Notes: generated from the letters alone by a model not told the origin. Numbered from the stretch's first letter, positions 8,546 to 17,237 are shown. The stretch is DNA of 55,218 nt from an uncultured Cellvibrionales bacterium (GCA_913019905.1 CAJVZD010000028.1:1-55218), one strand, 5' to 3'. Translations and numbers: made by a program.

Positions 8546-8935
8546 TCAATGCCCGCCAAAGTAAAATCCATGCATAAAGCTGATTAGCTCTAACGCCGCC
8601 ATAATCGGTAATGCCTCATCCTCTAAAACGTCGATGCCGATAGAAGCTAACTGTGTTCTTGTAAAAGCCACACAAATAGATTCATCTAATGCTAAATCAT
8701 AGTCTGAAGGTGCGTTATAGAAATTTTCAGATGAAGCATAGAGAGCACTAAATTGGGATTCTGTAATGTTGTATCTTTGTTGGACATAAGGAGTTCTGTT
8801 CTCACCATCTTCTTTTGAAAGAAAACCCTTTACGGTGATGCAGGCAACACCAATAGATTACTAATTGATGGATCAAGATACATACCATAGTAGTACGTAT
8901 TCAGTGTTGAACCCGTGCTGCCATTAGAACCACGA
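8546..8935 (-). pseudogene. Frameshifted ORF remnant of unknown function
   Basis: On the minus strand one frame reads a peptide with the elements STGSTLNTYYYGMYLDPS and then meets a stop. A neighbouring frame continues with SKEDGENRTPYVQQRYNI and runs about 75 further codons, including NAPSDYDLALDES, to a stop at 8546. The join near 8828 looks like a frameshift in a once continuous protein. There is no usable start codon. I do not recognise the family. The composition is protein-like, with polar, tyrosine-rich turns and then an amphipathic end. Confidence 0.4.
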
Positions 8936-9149
8936 AAACACTAACATGCGTCGCGACACCCGTCACCGTTCTTTTGGTTACGTGCAAATCTATCTTACCG
9001 ACAAGTGTTTAGAAAACTTGAGCGGCGCTTTCTGAGAGTCACGTTAAAAACTAGCTGTACGACTTGCGAGATCCGCACCCGTCGTAAGGTATTATCGCGG
9101 GGATATCTGGGTCACAGCCGATCTCATTCTTATCGCTCTGGAGATTTCG

Positions 9150-9182
9150 GTCCATCGTTAAGAAAAGTGGCTTGAAGAGAAA
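9150..9182 (+). repeat. Diverged second copy of the J-domain gene 3' end
   Basis: These 33 bases match 6938-6970, the last codons of the J-domain gene, at 29 positions. The matching codons would read VHR-stop-EKWLEEKK against VHRSEKWVEEN. It is a direct repeat 2.2 kb away, on the other side of the toxin-antitoxin pair and the decayed transposase. Confidence 0.6.
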
Positions 9183-9263
9183 AAATTCTGATTCACTTTT
9201 AGGTGCTGCGACAGAATAATTCGGTCGATGATTAATGTCAGGCGCTAAAGCAGCTAGTGGTCG

Positions 9264-10613
9264 TTAATAGGCTTGAGCGGGAAGCCAGGTCACAATGTCT
9301 TGCCAGACAAAGATCATTACCAACCCCACTAATTGTAAAAGAATAAAGGGAATAACCCCGCGATAAATTGTCGATACACTGATATCAGGGGGAGCGACCC
9401 CTTTTAAATAGAAAATGGCGAATCCGACCGGCGGGGTTAAAAATGAGGTCTGCAGACAAACCGCAAAAAGAACGGTGAACCACACTAAGTCGAATCCCAG
9501 GCTCTGAACTACTGGCGCGACCAGCGGCAGAACGATAAGAGTGATTTCAATCCAATCCAGGAAAAATCCCAAAATGAAAGTCGCGACAAGAATTGTAATG
9601 ACAATACCTGTGGCACCAAAGGGAATGTCGAGCAGCAGGCTTTTAATTAGCTCGTCTCCGCCCAGCCCTCTGAGCACCAGAGAATAAGCCGTTGCCCCGA
9701 GAAAGATAGCAAAAATATAAGCGGTGGTACGGCTGGTTTCCTGTAGTACTTGTTTGATGACGGGTAAATTAAGTTGCCGGTTAAACAGTGCCAGTAAAGT
9801 TGCACCAAAAGCACCCACTCCAGCCGCTTCCGTTGGTGTTGCAATACCAAAGAATATCGAGCCCAATACCAAAAGAATAAGCGCTGCAGGTGCCAGTATG
9901 GCTACCAGAACATCAAATACCAGCCTGATATTAACGGGTTCATGATTCTTGGGAACAGGCGCCGCTTCGGGATTGAAGAAAGCGTAAAGCAAGATATAAG
10001 CAACGAACAGCCCGCCCAGTAACAGACCAGGAAACAATGCCCCGAGAAATAGGTCGCCTACTGGCATTGCGAGTCTGTCTGCCATCATAACAAGCATAAT
10101 ACTCGGTGGAATGAGAATGCCTAAGGTGCCAACAGCGCACACTGTACCTACCGCTAATTCAGGTTTGTAATTGTTGTCTAACATTTGCGGTAAACCCAAA
10201 AGCGCTAACAGAACAACCGATGCGCCGATAATGCCTGTCGTAGCGGCTAACAATATTCCAATAATTGCCACCGTGATGGCCATGCCGCCACGCACACCGC
10301 CAAACAACTTGACGAAATTATCCATCAATCTTTGGGCGACACCTGACCTGTCCAGCATCAATCCCATAAAGATAAACATGGGCAAGGCGACTAATACCCA
10401 GTTATGCATGACATCCCAACTTCGCTCAACGACCAGGGAGCTATAACCCCAATCCATGGCTATCGGCAAGTCGAAGTCAATTTTTAGGACGATACCCAGG
10501 GCAGTAAACAAAACGGCCAAGCCACCTAAAACCCAGGCAACCGGAAAACCGCTGAAAATAAGGAGGATGAACGAACCGAACATTAAGAGGGAAAGAATAT
10601 CTCCGGCGGACAT
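9264..10613 (-). CDS. dctM: TRAP transporter large permease (DctM)
   Basis: The 449-aa protein has around twelve hydrophobic segments and the typical DctM opening: a short tail, then a helix containing FSGFPVAWVLGGLAVLF. Family motifs include GGVRGGMAITVAIIGILLAATTG, read in two overlapping parts near residues 104-128, and GTLGILIPPSIMLV. It is the ion-coupled transport subunit in the inner membrane and works with DctQ. Its ATG shares one base with the dctQ stop (TAATG), so the two are translationally coupled. The cargo is set by the binding protein upstream. Confidence 0.93.
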   Translation of the reverse strand: MSAGDILSLLMFGSFILLIFSGFPVAWVLGGLAVLFTALGIVLKIDFDLPIAMDWGYSSLVVERSWDVMHNWVLVALPMFIFMGLMLDRSGVAQRLMDNFVKLFGGVRGGMAITVAIIGILLAATTGIIGASVVLLALLGLPQMLDNNYKPELAVGTVCAVGTLGILIPPSIMLVMMADRLAMPVGDLFLGALFPGLLLGGLFVAYILLYAFFNPEAAPVPKNHEPVNIRLVFDVLVAILAPAALILLVLGSIFFGIATPTEAAGVGAFGATLLALFNRQLNLPVIKQVLQETSRTTAYIFAIFLGATAYSLVLRGLGGDELIKSLLLDIPFGATGIVITILVATFILGFFLDWIEITLIVLPLVAPVVQSLGFDLVWFTVLFAVCLQTSFLTPPVGFAIFYLKGVAPPDISVSTIYRGVIPFILLQLVGLVMIFVWQDIVTWLPAQAY

Positions 10614-11176
10614 TATGAATTTTCCCGTGTAGAGCTATTGGCTTTGGTATGAGTTGTCAGTGCATTTGGCCAGCCAAAAAGAAAGCTCCAAATCTTGGAT
10701 AAGCGGGCTAGCGTTGCCCCTAGAAGTAGTATAAAACCGGTCGCCAGAAAACTCTTGATGACCCAACGATACGGTAAACCACCCGGCGCCTCGGAAATTT
10801 CGTTGGTAGAAAACGAATAGGAAACGAACGGCATGACAAAGATCAAAATCAAACTGATGAATGGCAGAAGCAATAACAAAATGCCGTATAGTTCTATCCA
10901 CGCTTGTATTTGAACGGGAAGCTGAACTCTGACCACGTCGACACGTACGTGGGAATCCGAGACATACGCATAAGACAGAGCGAGTAAGAAGCCTGCGGCG
11001 TACAAATGCCACTGAATTTCCTCAAACTCTATCCGTCCCATGCCAAAGAGGTACCTCATCACGACATTTGTAACGATGACAGCCATGAGTAATAGCCACA
11101 CCCAGGCTGACAATTCGCCGATGCGATTTATGACTTTTTCAATTCGGGCGGAAAAACGAGTTTCGGGTAATTCCAT
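10613..11176 (-). CDS. dctQ: TRAP transporter small permease (DctQ)
   Basis: The 187-aa protein has four membrane helices, with the DctQ pattern VTNVVMRYLFG near residues 34-44 and EFEEIQWHLYAAGFLLALSY after it. It anchors the large permease. The start at 11176 is chosen: it lies 2 bases after the dctP stop and yields the usual short cytoplasmic head. The further ATG at 11215 would overlap dctP by 37 bases and add an atypical tail. Confidence 0.9.
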   Translation of the reverse strand: MELPETRFSARIEKVINRIGELSAWVWLLLMAVIVTNVVMRYLFGMGRIEFEEIQWHLYAAGFLLALSYAYVSDSHVRVDVVRVQLPVQIQAWIELYGILLLLLPFISLILIFVMPFVSYSFSTNEISEAPGGLPYRWVIKSFLATGFILLLGATLARLSKIWSFLFGWPNALTTHTKANSSTRENS

Positions 11177-11178
11177 GC

Positions 11179-12297
11179 TTAAAAATCTCTTGGCAGATAA
11201 GCGTGGCTTTTCCAATGTTTATACGTTTCCTGGAATTTCTTTTGTGAAGCCCAAATGCGCGCAAAATCGCTGTCTTTTTCTGCTTCTTCAGCCAGGACAT
11301 CACGAGTGACAGTTTGCAGCTGTTTTAATACGGCCTTCGGAAACTTTACCGGCGTTACTCCTTTGTCGTCGAAACCAGCCATTATTGCACCTTGAATACC
11401 CTCCCCGCGCGATAAGTTTCGGATAACACCGGCCGTACAGGCCATTTCAATAAGAGCGCGATCAGCGCTGGCGAGCGCCTGCCACACCTCCAAATTAACG
11501 ACTAAATGCGCGGCAGTAAACGTTTGGTGCCAACCCGGGAAATAGTTATATTTCGCGACTCGGTCAAAACCTAACATTTGATCAACAGCGGGCATTGAAA
11601 ATTCGGTAGCGTCGATAGCGCCTTTTTCCAAGGCTTGAAATATTTCCCCACCCGGTATCATGGTGACCGACGCACCGAGCTTTTGTAATACTTTGCCACC
11701 CAAGCCGGCAAACCGGATCTTAAGGCCTTCAAAGTCGGCCAGCGATTCGATAGGTTCCCGAAACCAGCCGGCAGTCTCGGGACCAATAACGCCACACAAA
11801 ATAGGATGTACTTCATGGGGATGGTAAAGGGATTCGGTGAGCTTTTGTCCCTCATCTTCGTAATACCAGGCGGTAAATTCCCACGGTTCCATGCCGAAGG
11901 GAACCGCTGATATCAATGGTGTTGCGGGGATTTTCCCCTGGTCATATCCGAGCCAGGTATAACCCGCTTCAATTTTTTTGTCGCGAACCCCTTCAGTAAT
12001 GCTAAAGGGGGGGATGAGTAAACCCGGTTCAAACACTTCAAGTGTGACACGACCGGCTGATGCCCTATCTAAAGAGTTGCTGACATAGAGTACATTGTCT
12101 CCCAAGGCAGGCAAGTTCGTGCCAAAAGCCACGGGTACACGCCAGTGGATTTTGGCTTGTTTTATAGTCGACGTATCGACTTGGGTGCTACCGGACTGAT
12201 CCGAACGAAGTGCTAACGCACCGACTAATCCAGCCAAAAAGGCGATAATAACGGCGAACCCCGCGCTTCGGTTACCCCAGGGATTTTTTCCAGACAT
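11179..12297 (-). CDS. dctP: TRAP transporter substrate-binding protein (DctP family, TakP-like)
   Basis: This 372-aa periplasmic protein has an N-terminal membrane/signal segment (about residues 12-30, AVIIAFLAGLVGALAL). No clear cleavage motif or lipobox follows, so it may stay anchored. The core shows the DctP features FAGLGGKVLQKLGASVTMIP and GGEIFQALEKGAIDATEF, the latter typical of the TakP group that binds 2-oxo acids or other carboxylates. It is the first gene of a dctPQM operon. A 16-bp palindrome 57 bases upstream is a likely operator. Substrate assignment beyond a small carboxylate would be speculation. A run of seven C lies within the coding strand at 12007-12013. Confidence 0.9.
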   Translation of the reverse strand: MSGKNPWGNRSAGFAVIIAFLAGLVGALALRSDQSGSTQVDTSTIKQAKIHWRVPVAFGTNLPALGDNVLYVSNSLDRASAGRVTLEVFEPGLLIPPFSITEGVRDKKIEAGYTWLGYDQGKIPATPLISAVPFGMEPWEFTAWYYEDEGQKLTESLYHPHEVHPILCGVIGPETAGWFREPIESLADFEGLKIRFAGLGGKVLQKLGASVTMIPGGEIFQALEKGAIDATEFSMPAVDQMLGFDRVAKYNYFPGWHQTFTAAHLVVNLEVWQALASADRALIEMACTAGVIRNLSRGEGIQGAIMAGFDDKGVTPVKFPKAVLKQLQTVTRDVLAEEAEKDSDFARIWASQKKFQETYKHWKSHAYLPRDF

Positions 12298-12350
12298 AAT
12301 GACCCTATCTTTTATACTTATTTTTTTTACTATTATGTTATTACACTTAT

Positions 12351-12369
12351 TTTATAGGTAAGGACCTAT
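12351..12369 (-). promoter_or_regulatory. Palindromic operator candidate and -10 box of the TRAP operon
   Basis: ATAGGT and ACCTAT at 12354-12359 and 12364-12369 form a perfect palindrome with a 4-base centre. On the minus strand TATAAA (12351-12356) overlaps its downstream edge and could be the -10 of dctP. A protein bound here would sit over the promoter spacer. No -35 of good quality was seen, and the regulator is not encoded next to it. Confidence 0.45.
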
Positions 12370-12670
12370 TAGTATTCTTTTCATAACTGTAACTTATGCA
12401 GTAGCTGAATGACAATCGAAAGAAATCAATTCCGTTTTCACAGATGGTTTCATCCGCTGAGAAAAAAGGGTAAACGGTCGTTTTTTGCCGCTTGCCGACG
12501 AACATTTCTGACTTAAGGACGAAATCGCTTAATGCCAATCTTTTTACCTTACAAGGTTGCGGTTGTGTGCGAATAATAATCGCTTTTATCAATTTGCCGT
12601 AGTAATGGATTTCTTGACCCACCCTTGTGAACAACTAATCTAAGATTTAGGCAACCGTTTTTCATAAAAG

Positions 12671-12685
12671 GACGGTCAAACCGTC
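12671..12685 (+). promoter_or_regulatory. Palindrome upstream of the macro-domain gene
   Basis: GACGGT and ACCGTC flank a 3-base centre 35 bases before the start codon. It could be an operator or a small hairpin in the leader. A ribosome site-like AAAGG follows at about 12707. Confidence 0.35.
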
Positions 12686-12720
12686 AGTCAAAACAACCAC
12701 CCACACAAAGGTTAAAAACC

Positions 12721-13236
12721 ATGATCGAAGTCATTACCGGTGATATCACAGATCTCGAGGTGCAGGCTATCGTTTGCCCTGCACACAAGCATTTACTGCG
12801 GGGTCAAGGGGTCTCTGAGGCGATCTTTGATAAGGCCGGTCCGGCGCTGGTACTGGCCTGCAGTGAAATTGGTAAGTGCCCAGTGGGAGAAGCCAGAATA
12901 ACGGAAGGTTATCGCCTGCCAACGAGTTTCATTTTACATACCGTTACGCCACAGTGGAGCGGCGGCGATCAGTGGGGATCGAGCGCACTAGAACAACTCA
13001 AAAACTGCTATGAAAATGTCCTCAAGCTCGCGTTAGAACATAACATCAGCGAACTGGTCTTTCCGGCTCTCGGCGCCGGCAGCAACAAAATACCCCATAT
13101 GCTGGTAGCACAGTTGGCATTTAAAATTTTAAGTGCTTATAGCGATCAGTTCGATCGGATTGTGGTCTGTCTTTACGACACCGCCATCTGCAAGTTATGG
13201 GAGCGGGCACTGGTGGATTATCAGTCGTCTAATTAG
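12721..13236 (+). CDS. Divergent macro-domain protein (ADP-ribose binding)
   Basis: The 171-aa single-domain protein matches the macro fold: EVITGDITDLEVQAIVCPAH at residues 3-22, then GQGVSEAIFDKAG, SFILHTVTPQW and ELVFPALGAGS. Active O-acetyl-ADP-ribose deacetylases usually have AIVNAAN and GGGVDGAI at the first two sites. Here these read AIVCPAH and GQGVSEAI, so the usual catalytic asparagine and aspartate are missing. It may bind ADP-ribose or a related ligand without hydrolysing it, or use other residues. It stands alone, divergent from the TRAP operon. Confidence 0.75.
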   Translation: MIEVITGDITDLEVQAIVCPAHKHLLRGQGVSEAIFDKAGPALVLACSEIGKCPVGEARITEGYRLPTSFILHTVTPQWSGGDQWGSSALEQLKNCYENVLKLALEHNISELVFPALGAGSNKIPHMLVAQLAFKILSAYSDQFDRIVVCLYDTAICKLWERALVDYQSSN

Positions 13237-13240
13237 AATG

Positions 13241-13292
13241 CTAAAAACGTATAGCGAGAATCTCTGGGTCCTCGAACAGCCTGCTATACGTT
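13241..13292 (-). terminator. Stem-loop, likely terminator of the di-haem oxidoreductase gene
   Basis: AACGTATAGC (13246-13255) and GCTATACGTT (13283-13292) form a perfect 10-bp stem. Read on the minus strand the stem is followed by a run of five T, 36 bases past the oxidoreductase stop. It also lies 10 bases past the macro-gene stop on the plus strand and may serve both convergent genes. Confidence 0.5.
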
Positions 13293-13327
13293 AAGAAATA
13301 TCACTCTATTTTTATCACTAAAATACG

Positions 13328-14941
13328 CTATTCACTCCCCTCTTCTGGAATTTGAAATAATGCACCTAAATTGATAGTCCCGTGCGCGCCCGGGTTTTGG
13401 ATGTCGTCTTCGTTACCCGGTGTTCCGGGATTCAAGTTAGATGCCGTATCATCCGGTGGAAATAAAACCAAGGTACCCAAAAACTCCAGTATTTGTTGTT
13501 GTTCTCGTCCACCGAGATTGACATAGCGTTGTTTGCTTCTTTGCGCTTCGCCGCCGTGACGCCGAATCACCGCATCAAGGTTAATACTCCTGCCATCGTG
13601 ACCGTAGGGTGACGTTGATCCAACGCCCCATAGCGGTTCCGTAACAAATTCAGTCACGAGTGATCCGTCGTAATCACGCTCGTGAAAGGCTGGTCCTAAA
13701 TCGTGTCGTTTTAAATCGGAAAAGATATTCTTAACTTCAAATGGGTTTTCCTGAGGTAATAGTAAGGGATATACGTGGCCATCATCGACGATCTCAAACC
13801 GAGTCGTCGCTGTTGCAAAGAGATCATTGAAGATACCGTTTATCGGGTCGTACACTGTTTCAACATCGGCGATGCGGCGGTCCGAGTCAATGTGAAGATC
13901 GGGTGTATGGCAACCCAGACAACCAATTCTGTCCATGGTGCGCCGGCCTTGTTGTGCGCCCCGCGTACTGCGGTAAGTACCTGGTTTGAAGTAGTTTAGT
14001 AGGTAAAATTCCATGTGATCAACGAGCGCAGGATCGATTTCGGCTACCACACCGTCGCCATCTGCGTCTTCCTGATCGTCGCACACGGCGGGACGTTCAA
14101 AAGAATCTAACGCCGGATCAAATACAAATCCAGCCGGGCTGGTCATTGCTTGGGGGTTATTTACATCGGTAACTGTGCATAAAATGGGATCCCAGGCCTG
14201 GAGCCCCATTTCGTCTTTAAACGCACCAATGACAAATTCTCTGATACTGACCGTTTGGCCGTGGTGGAAAAACGGCCGTACGCGGAGGTCGGCATCTACA
14301 CCTTCAATACCTGAGATATCTACGCTGCCGTCCGGATGGGCTATGATACGGCCGAAGTCAACTCCTTTAGAGGACAGTGTTCGTTGCACACGCCGCTGAC
14401 TGCTTATTGCCTCTTCCAGTGCGGTCGATTGAACTGAACGAAGTTGAGTTGTCATTTCGTCTGCTAACTGTTCAACTAAACCGAGGCCAAAAAGATGAGG
14501 TGCGTCCCGGCTATCGGGTCTTGTCGCAACGTCTCCTCCGAATCCCGCTGCACCCTTGGGTCTTCCATGGCAGGCCGCGCAACTATCAGTAAGACCTGCA
14601 CCTAATGCGCGGTTGCTTGTTATGTCTCCGGTTGATGAGGAATTGACTCGTGACCCCTGCCCTTCGTCTAAGGAAAATTTTCGTTGAAATAATTGACGAC
14701 CGCGACGAATGGATCGAGCCGGGTCCCGCTTAATTAGATACGTGGCTGAACCCTCGGTATTCTCGTCACCATGTCCGGTGCCGATTTGTTCATATAAGGG
14801 TTTAACAATACATCCATTCGCGATTGAAATGCCATCTACGCCGGTTTGGTCACATTCGACTAACTGTGCCCTAACCGTTGAAGTAAATAACGTTGCTACA
14901 ATGGAAAAAAATAGCCACTGTTGAATCATTTCTCTATTCAT
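13328..14941 (-). CDS. Di-haem oxidoreductase (putative peroxidase, DHOR family)
   Basis: The 537-aa secreted protein starts with a signal peptide (MNREMIQQWLFFSIVATLF, cleavage expected after VRA near residue 25). Two c-type haem sites are present: CAACH at 121-125 and CLGCH at 341-345. The C-terminal part has the family block EPLWGVGSTSPYGHDGRS. DADGDG near 292-297 resembles a calcium-binding EF loop. This fits the DHOR family (related to bacterial cytochrome c peroxidases and DUF1111 proteins), acting in the periplasm with an unknown substrate. The start at 14941 has AAGGTG upstream and puts the signal peptide at the N-terminus; the frame is open to 15010. Confidence 0.85.
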   Translation of the reverse strand: MNREMIQQWLFFSIVATLFTSTVRAQLVECDQTGVDGISIANGCIVKPLYEQIGTGHGDENTEGSATYLIKRDPARSIRRGRQLFQRKFSLDEGQGSRVNSSSTGDITSNRALGAGLTDSCAACHGRPKGAAGFGGDVATRPDSRDAPHLFGLGLVEQLADEMTTQLRSVQSTALEEAISSQRRVQRTLSSKGVDFGRIIAHPDGSVDISGIEGVDADLRVRPFFHHGQTVSIREFVIGAFKDEMGLQAWDPILCTVTDVNNPQAMTSPAGFVFDPALDSFERPAVCDDQEDADGDGVVAEIDPALVDHMEFYLLNYFKPGTYRSTRGAQQGRRTMDRIGCLGCHTPDLHIDSDRRIADVETVYDPINGIFNDLFATATTRFEIVDDGHVYPLLLPQENPFEVKNIFSDLKRHDLGPAFHERDYDGSLVTEFVTEPLWGVGSTSPYGHDGRSINLDAVIRRHGGEAQRSKQRYVNLGGREQQQILEFLGTLVLFPPDDTASNLNPGTPGNEDDIQNPGAHGTINLGALFQIPEEGSE

Positions 14942-15360
14942 AATTGTACACACCTTTTGAGGCCCCATTGAATCAAGGCTGACAGATAAGAGCACTGTTG
15001 TAACATACAAAAATTGAGCGAATGTGTAGGAAATAAGGAAGAAACGTGCAAGCGAAATTTTTTGTGAAGCGGATTCAGGTTCTCAACTTTTTCGATTGAC
15101 AGCTAGGTAACTCGATCGATCGATATCTTATTAACTAGAAGGCCAGCGATTGGAACTCCGGCGACGGGAAGGCGGGAGAGTGAATGGTCGGAGATGAGAA
15201 GCCCTGAGACTGGAGTAGAATAGCTCGGCAAGTACACAATTACGCCAAGAGTTTGTTCACCACAAGGAAAGCCGCTAGATTCAGCATCAATCTGCCAACA
15301 GCAAATTGCGACGACTACATAAACTTTGAAGGCAACGCACGAACATTGGTCAGGATGGTT
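14942..15360. other. Intergenic region
   Basis: About 420 bases upstream of the di-haem oxidoreductase and downstream of dgkA. It includes a short CGATCGATCGAT run near 15113-15124. No gene, clear promoter or terminator was recognised. Confidence 0.5.
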
Positions 15361-15756
15361 TTACTGGCCGATCCAACCCAGCGCAGACAGTAACGCTTCT
15401 CCCCATACGATGGTGATCACGGTAAGCGCAAAGAATACCGCTAAGGAGCCCAGGTCTTTGGCCCTGCCGATCAATTCATGGATGTCGGTGCTTATTTGAT
15501 CGGCTAAGGCTTCTATCGCAGAGTTCACGACTTCGGCAAATAGCAAAAATATCAGACTACAGGCCAAGGCAGCCCAATGTCCTGGGGACGCAGCCAAAAT
15601 AAAAGAGAACGGCAATAAGATTGCGCATAATAATAGTTCTTGCCGGAAGGCTGATTCATGCTTAAAGGCGGCGCGAAAACCCTGATAGGAACACTGAGTG
15701 GCTTTTATTATTCTTCCTATACCCACGCCATTCGGTTTGGTTTGTTCTGTTGTCAT
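15361..15756 (-). CDS. dgkA: Diacylglycerol kinase
   Basis: The 131-aa integral membrane enzyme phosphorylates diacylglycerol to phosphatidate, recycling lipid released during envelope glycan synthesis. It has three hydrophobic helices and the DgkA signature EVVNSAIEALADQI (about residues 79-92), containing the catalytic glutamate. An amphipathic N-terminus with KHESAFRQEL precedes the first helix, as in E. coli DgkA. The frame opens with a GTG at 15789, but the ATG at 15756 gives a length closer to the family's roughly 120 residues. It is a single gene downstream of the GST gene. Confidence 0.92.
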   Translation of the reverse strand: MTTEQTKPNGVGIGRIIKATQCSYQGFRAAFKHESAFRQELLLCAILLPFSFILAASPGHWAALACSLIFLLFAEVVNSAIEALADQISTDIHELIGRAKDLGSLAVFFALTVITIVWGEALLSALGWIGQ

Positions 15757-15904
15757 TGTCAAAATTCCAAAATAGTCCTGATATGACACATTCTACCGCT
15801 GTTATTGGAAAAAAAGCTATCTGTTGAAAGAAAGGTTGCTGCCGTAACAATAGTCCGGCAGCCAAGAAGAATTTTACTGTTGATTATTGCCTTGTATTTT
15901 TATC

Positions 15905-16621
15905 TTACGGGGTAGTCCGACCGTATACACCCAGCTTGTTTTGGACTCTTTCTGCATATTCGACGAGCGTTGGAAATTCACGGGCAATGGGAGTCAACCA
16001 GGTGTCCGGTGTATTATCAAAGACTCCGGACAGAATGGCCGCTGTGGTGAAATCAAAGACACTGATCTCTTCGCCCAGCAGATACTGCTTGTTCCCTATC
16101 GTGTCATTGATTGCCTGTAAATCACGGCGTGCAAAACCTTTCTGTTCTTCGAGGGAGTGCGCGCCTAAGCCATGCAAGTTGTAGGTTTTTACGACCTGTT
16201 TGCGGGCAACCATCGGTACGATCCAGCGCAGAGGAATAGGCATGTCACCGAAGAAGCCTTTTGATACATGTGGGAACCATGTGTCGTCCAGCCAACGACT
16301 GGCCACCATTAGCCAATAGAGGTGGTCTTCGACGAGTCTGGACATGGCGATACCGGAGGCTTTTTGTTGAGAGCTCAAGCCTTGATAAAGTTGCCCGTTT
16401 GTCTTGTTATCAAGATATTCAAAAAGAATTTCCGAATCGGCGACTATCTCCCCGTCAAAATCCATATAGGGAAGTTTTCCTTTGGGGGCTTTTCGTGGGT
16501 CACTGACTTCTTCGATGGTAAAGTCAATATTCAGGTACGTTAGTGCCATTTCTGCTTTTAGACAAAAGGGGCTAGCATTGCGGAGTCCGAACGCGGCTGG
16601 AAATATGTAAAGAGTATTCAT
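15905..16621 (-). CDS. Glutathione S-transferase family protein (Fax/metaxin-like)
   Basis: The 238-aa protein has a thioredoxin-like N-terminal domain starting LYIFPAAFGLRNASPFCLK (from residue 4), then KGKLPYMDFDGEIVADSEIL. A helical C-terminal domain containing GEEISVFDFTTAAIL follows. SPFCLK in place of the usual catalytic serine or tyrosine region is typical of the Fax-type group. Function in bacteria is poorly known; detoxification or redox roles are only general possibilities. The short perfect palindrome at 16654-16680 lies about 30-60 bases upstream. Confidence 0.8.
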   Translation of the reverse strand: MNTLYIFPAAFGLRNASPFCLKAEMALTYLNIDFTIEEVSDPRKAPKGKLPYMDFDGEIVADSEILFEYLDNKTNGQLYQGLSSQQKASGIAMSRLVEDHLYWLMVASRWLDDTWFPHVSKGFFGDMPIPLRWIVPMVARKQVVKTYNLHGLGAHSLEEQKGFARRDLQAINDTIGNKQYLLGEEISVFDFTTAAILSGVFDNTPDTWLTPIAREFPTLVEYAERVQNKLGVYGRTTP

Positions 16622-16653
16622 GTTTAGTTCTCTAGTTAATTTTCATTAGCTTA

Positions 16654-16680
16654 ACATAGGGCGTGCTGACAACCCTATGT
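16654..16680 (-). promoter_or_regulatory. 8-bp inverted repeat upstream of the GST gene
   Basis: ACATAGGG and CCCTATGT flank an 11-base spacer, 33 bases before the GST start. No T-run follows on either strand, so an operator or leader stem-loop is more likely than a terminator for the gene upstream. Confidence 0.35.
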
Positions 16681-16796
16681 CAGGAGCCGCTGTAATTGCC
16701 TTTTCAATAGCTGTGCAGCAGCCTCGACGCGAGCTAGGCAGTGAAACAACAGAGGCGATTAATGACGGTCGATTATTGACTGTGGGCGGCTCACAG

Positions 16797-17237
16797 TTAA
16801 TCGGCGTCAAATAAAGCTCTTCGCGCATCCCGACCTAACAAAGCCCATATATCCCGATTTATGTCCGCGGCCCAATTCTCTGACAACGTTTCTATTAACT
16901 CATGTAACTCAATTAAGAGGTTTTTCAACACTGTGCCGTTACGATCTAACTCAGAAATCCGTAGAGAGTCCTCTGCTTGCTCGGAACAAGACCTTAACTG
17001 TGGTGTTAGTTCATGATCGGTCAGGTGGATACAGGTTTTAGCAAATAGTTCTCTTATTTCATTATTCGACTTCAAACGCACATCGGCGGCTCTGTCGTAT
17101 TCTTCGCCAAGCAGCGCCATTAATACCGCAATCGATGAAACGGTTCCACCATGGTAATCGCCTTCGAAATAGGGGGCGGTTTCGGTCGTTAGGGTTTGGA
17201 TTGAAGTGAATAAGGCATGGCCAACATCTGGTTTCAT
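16797..17237 (-). CDS. Hypothetical protein paired with the phosphotransferase
   Basis: The 146-aa protein is not recognised. It is predicted to be mostly helical and soluble, with no signal peptide or membrane segment, and an acidic, leucine-rich second half (LLIELHELIETLSENW). Its ATG overlaps the stop of the phosphotransferase gene by four bases, so the two are cotranslated. A role in the same reaction or in a complex is inferred from this coupling. Codon use and frame are consistent with a real gene. Confidence 0.7.
   Translation of the reverse strand: MKPDVGHALFTSIQTLTTETAPYFEGDYHGGTVSSIAVLMALLGEEYDRAADVRLKSNNEIRELFAKTCIHLTDHELTPQLRSCSEQAEDSLRISELDRNGTVLKNLLIELHELIETLSENWAADINRDIWALLGRDARRALFDAD

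Larger units (their letters stand above)
8185..9263. other. Decayed region without an intact gene
   Basis: About 1.1 kb between the toxin gene and the TRAP transporter holds no intact gene. It contains a transposase C-terminal remnant (8282-8482), a frameshifted minus-strand ORF (8546-8935) and a second copy of the J-domain gene end (9150-9182). The 8936-9149 stretch shows nothing recognisable. Confidence 0.7.
12298..12720. other. Divergent intergenic region
   Basis: This 423-base gap separates dctP (minus) from the macro-domain gene (plus). It holds the palindromes at 12354-12369 and 12671-12685. A 95-codon minus-strand frame (12347-12634) has no recognisable domain and is not called. Confidence 0.55.

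Noticed and set aside
12347..12634. 95-codon minus-strand ORF
   Set aside because: No recognisable domain or ribosome site; it covers the TRAP operator region and looks like chance.
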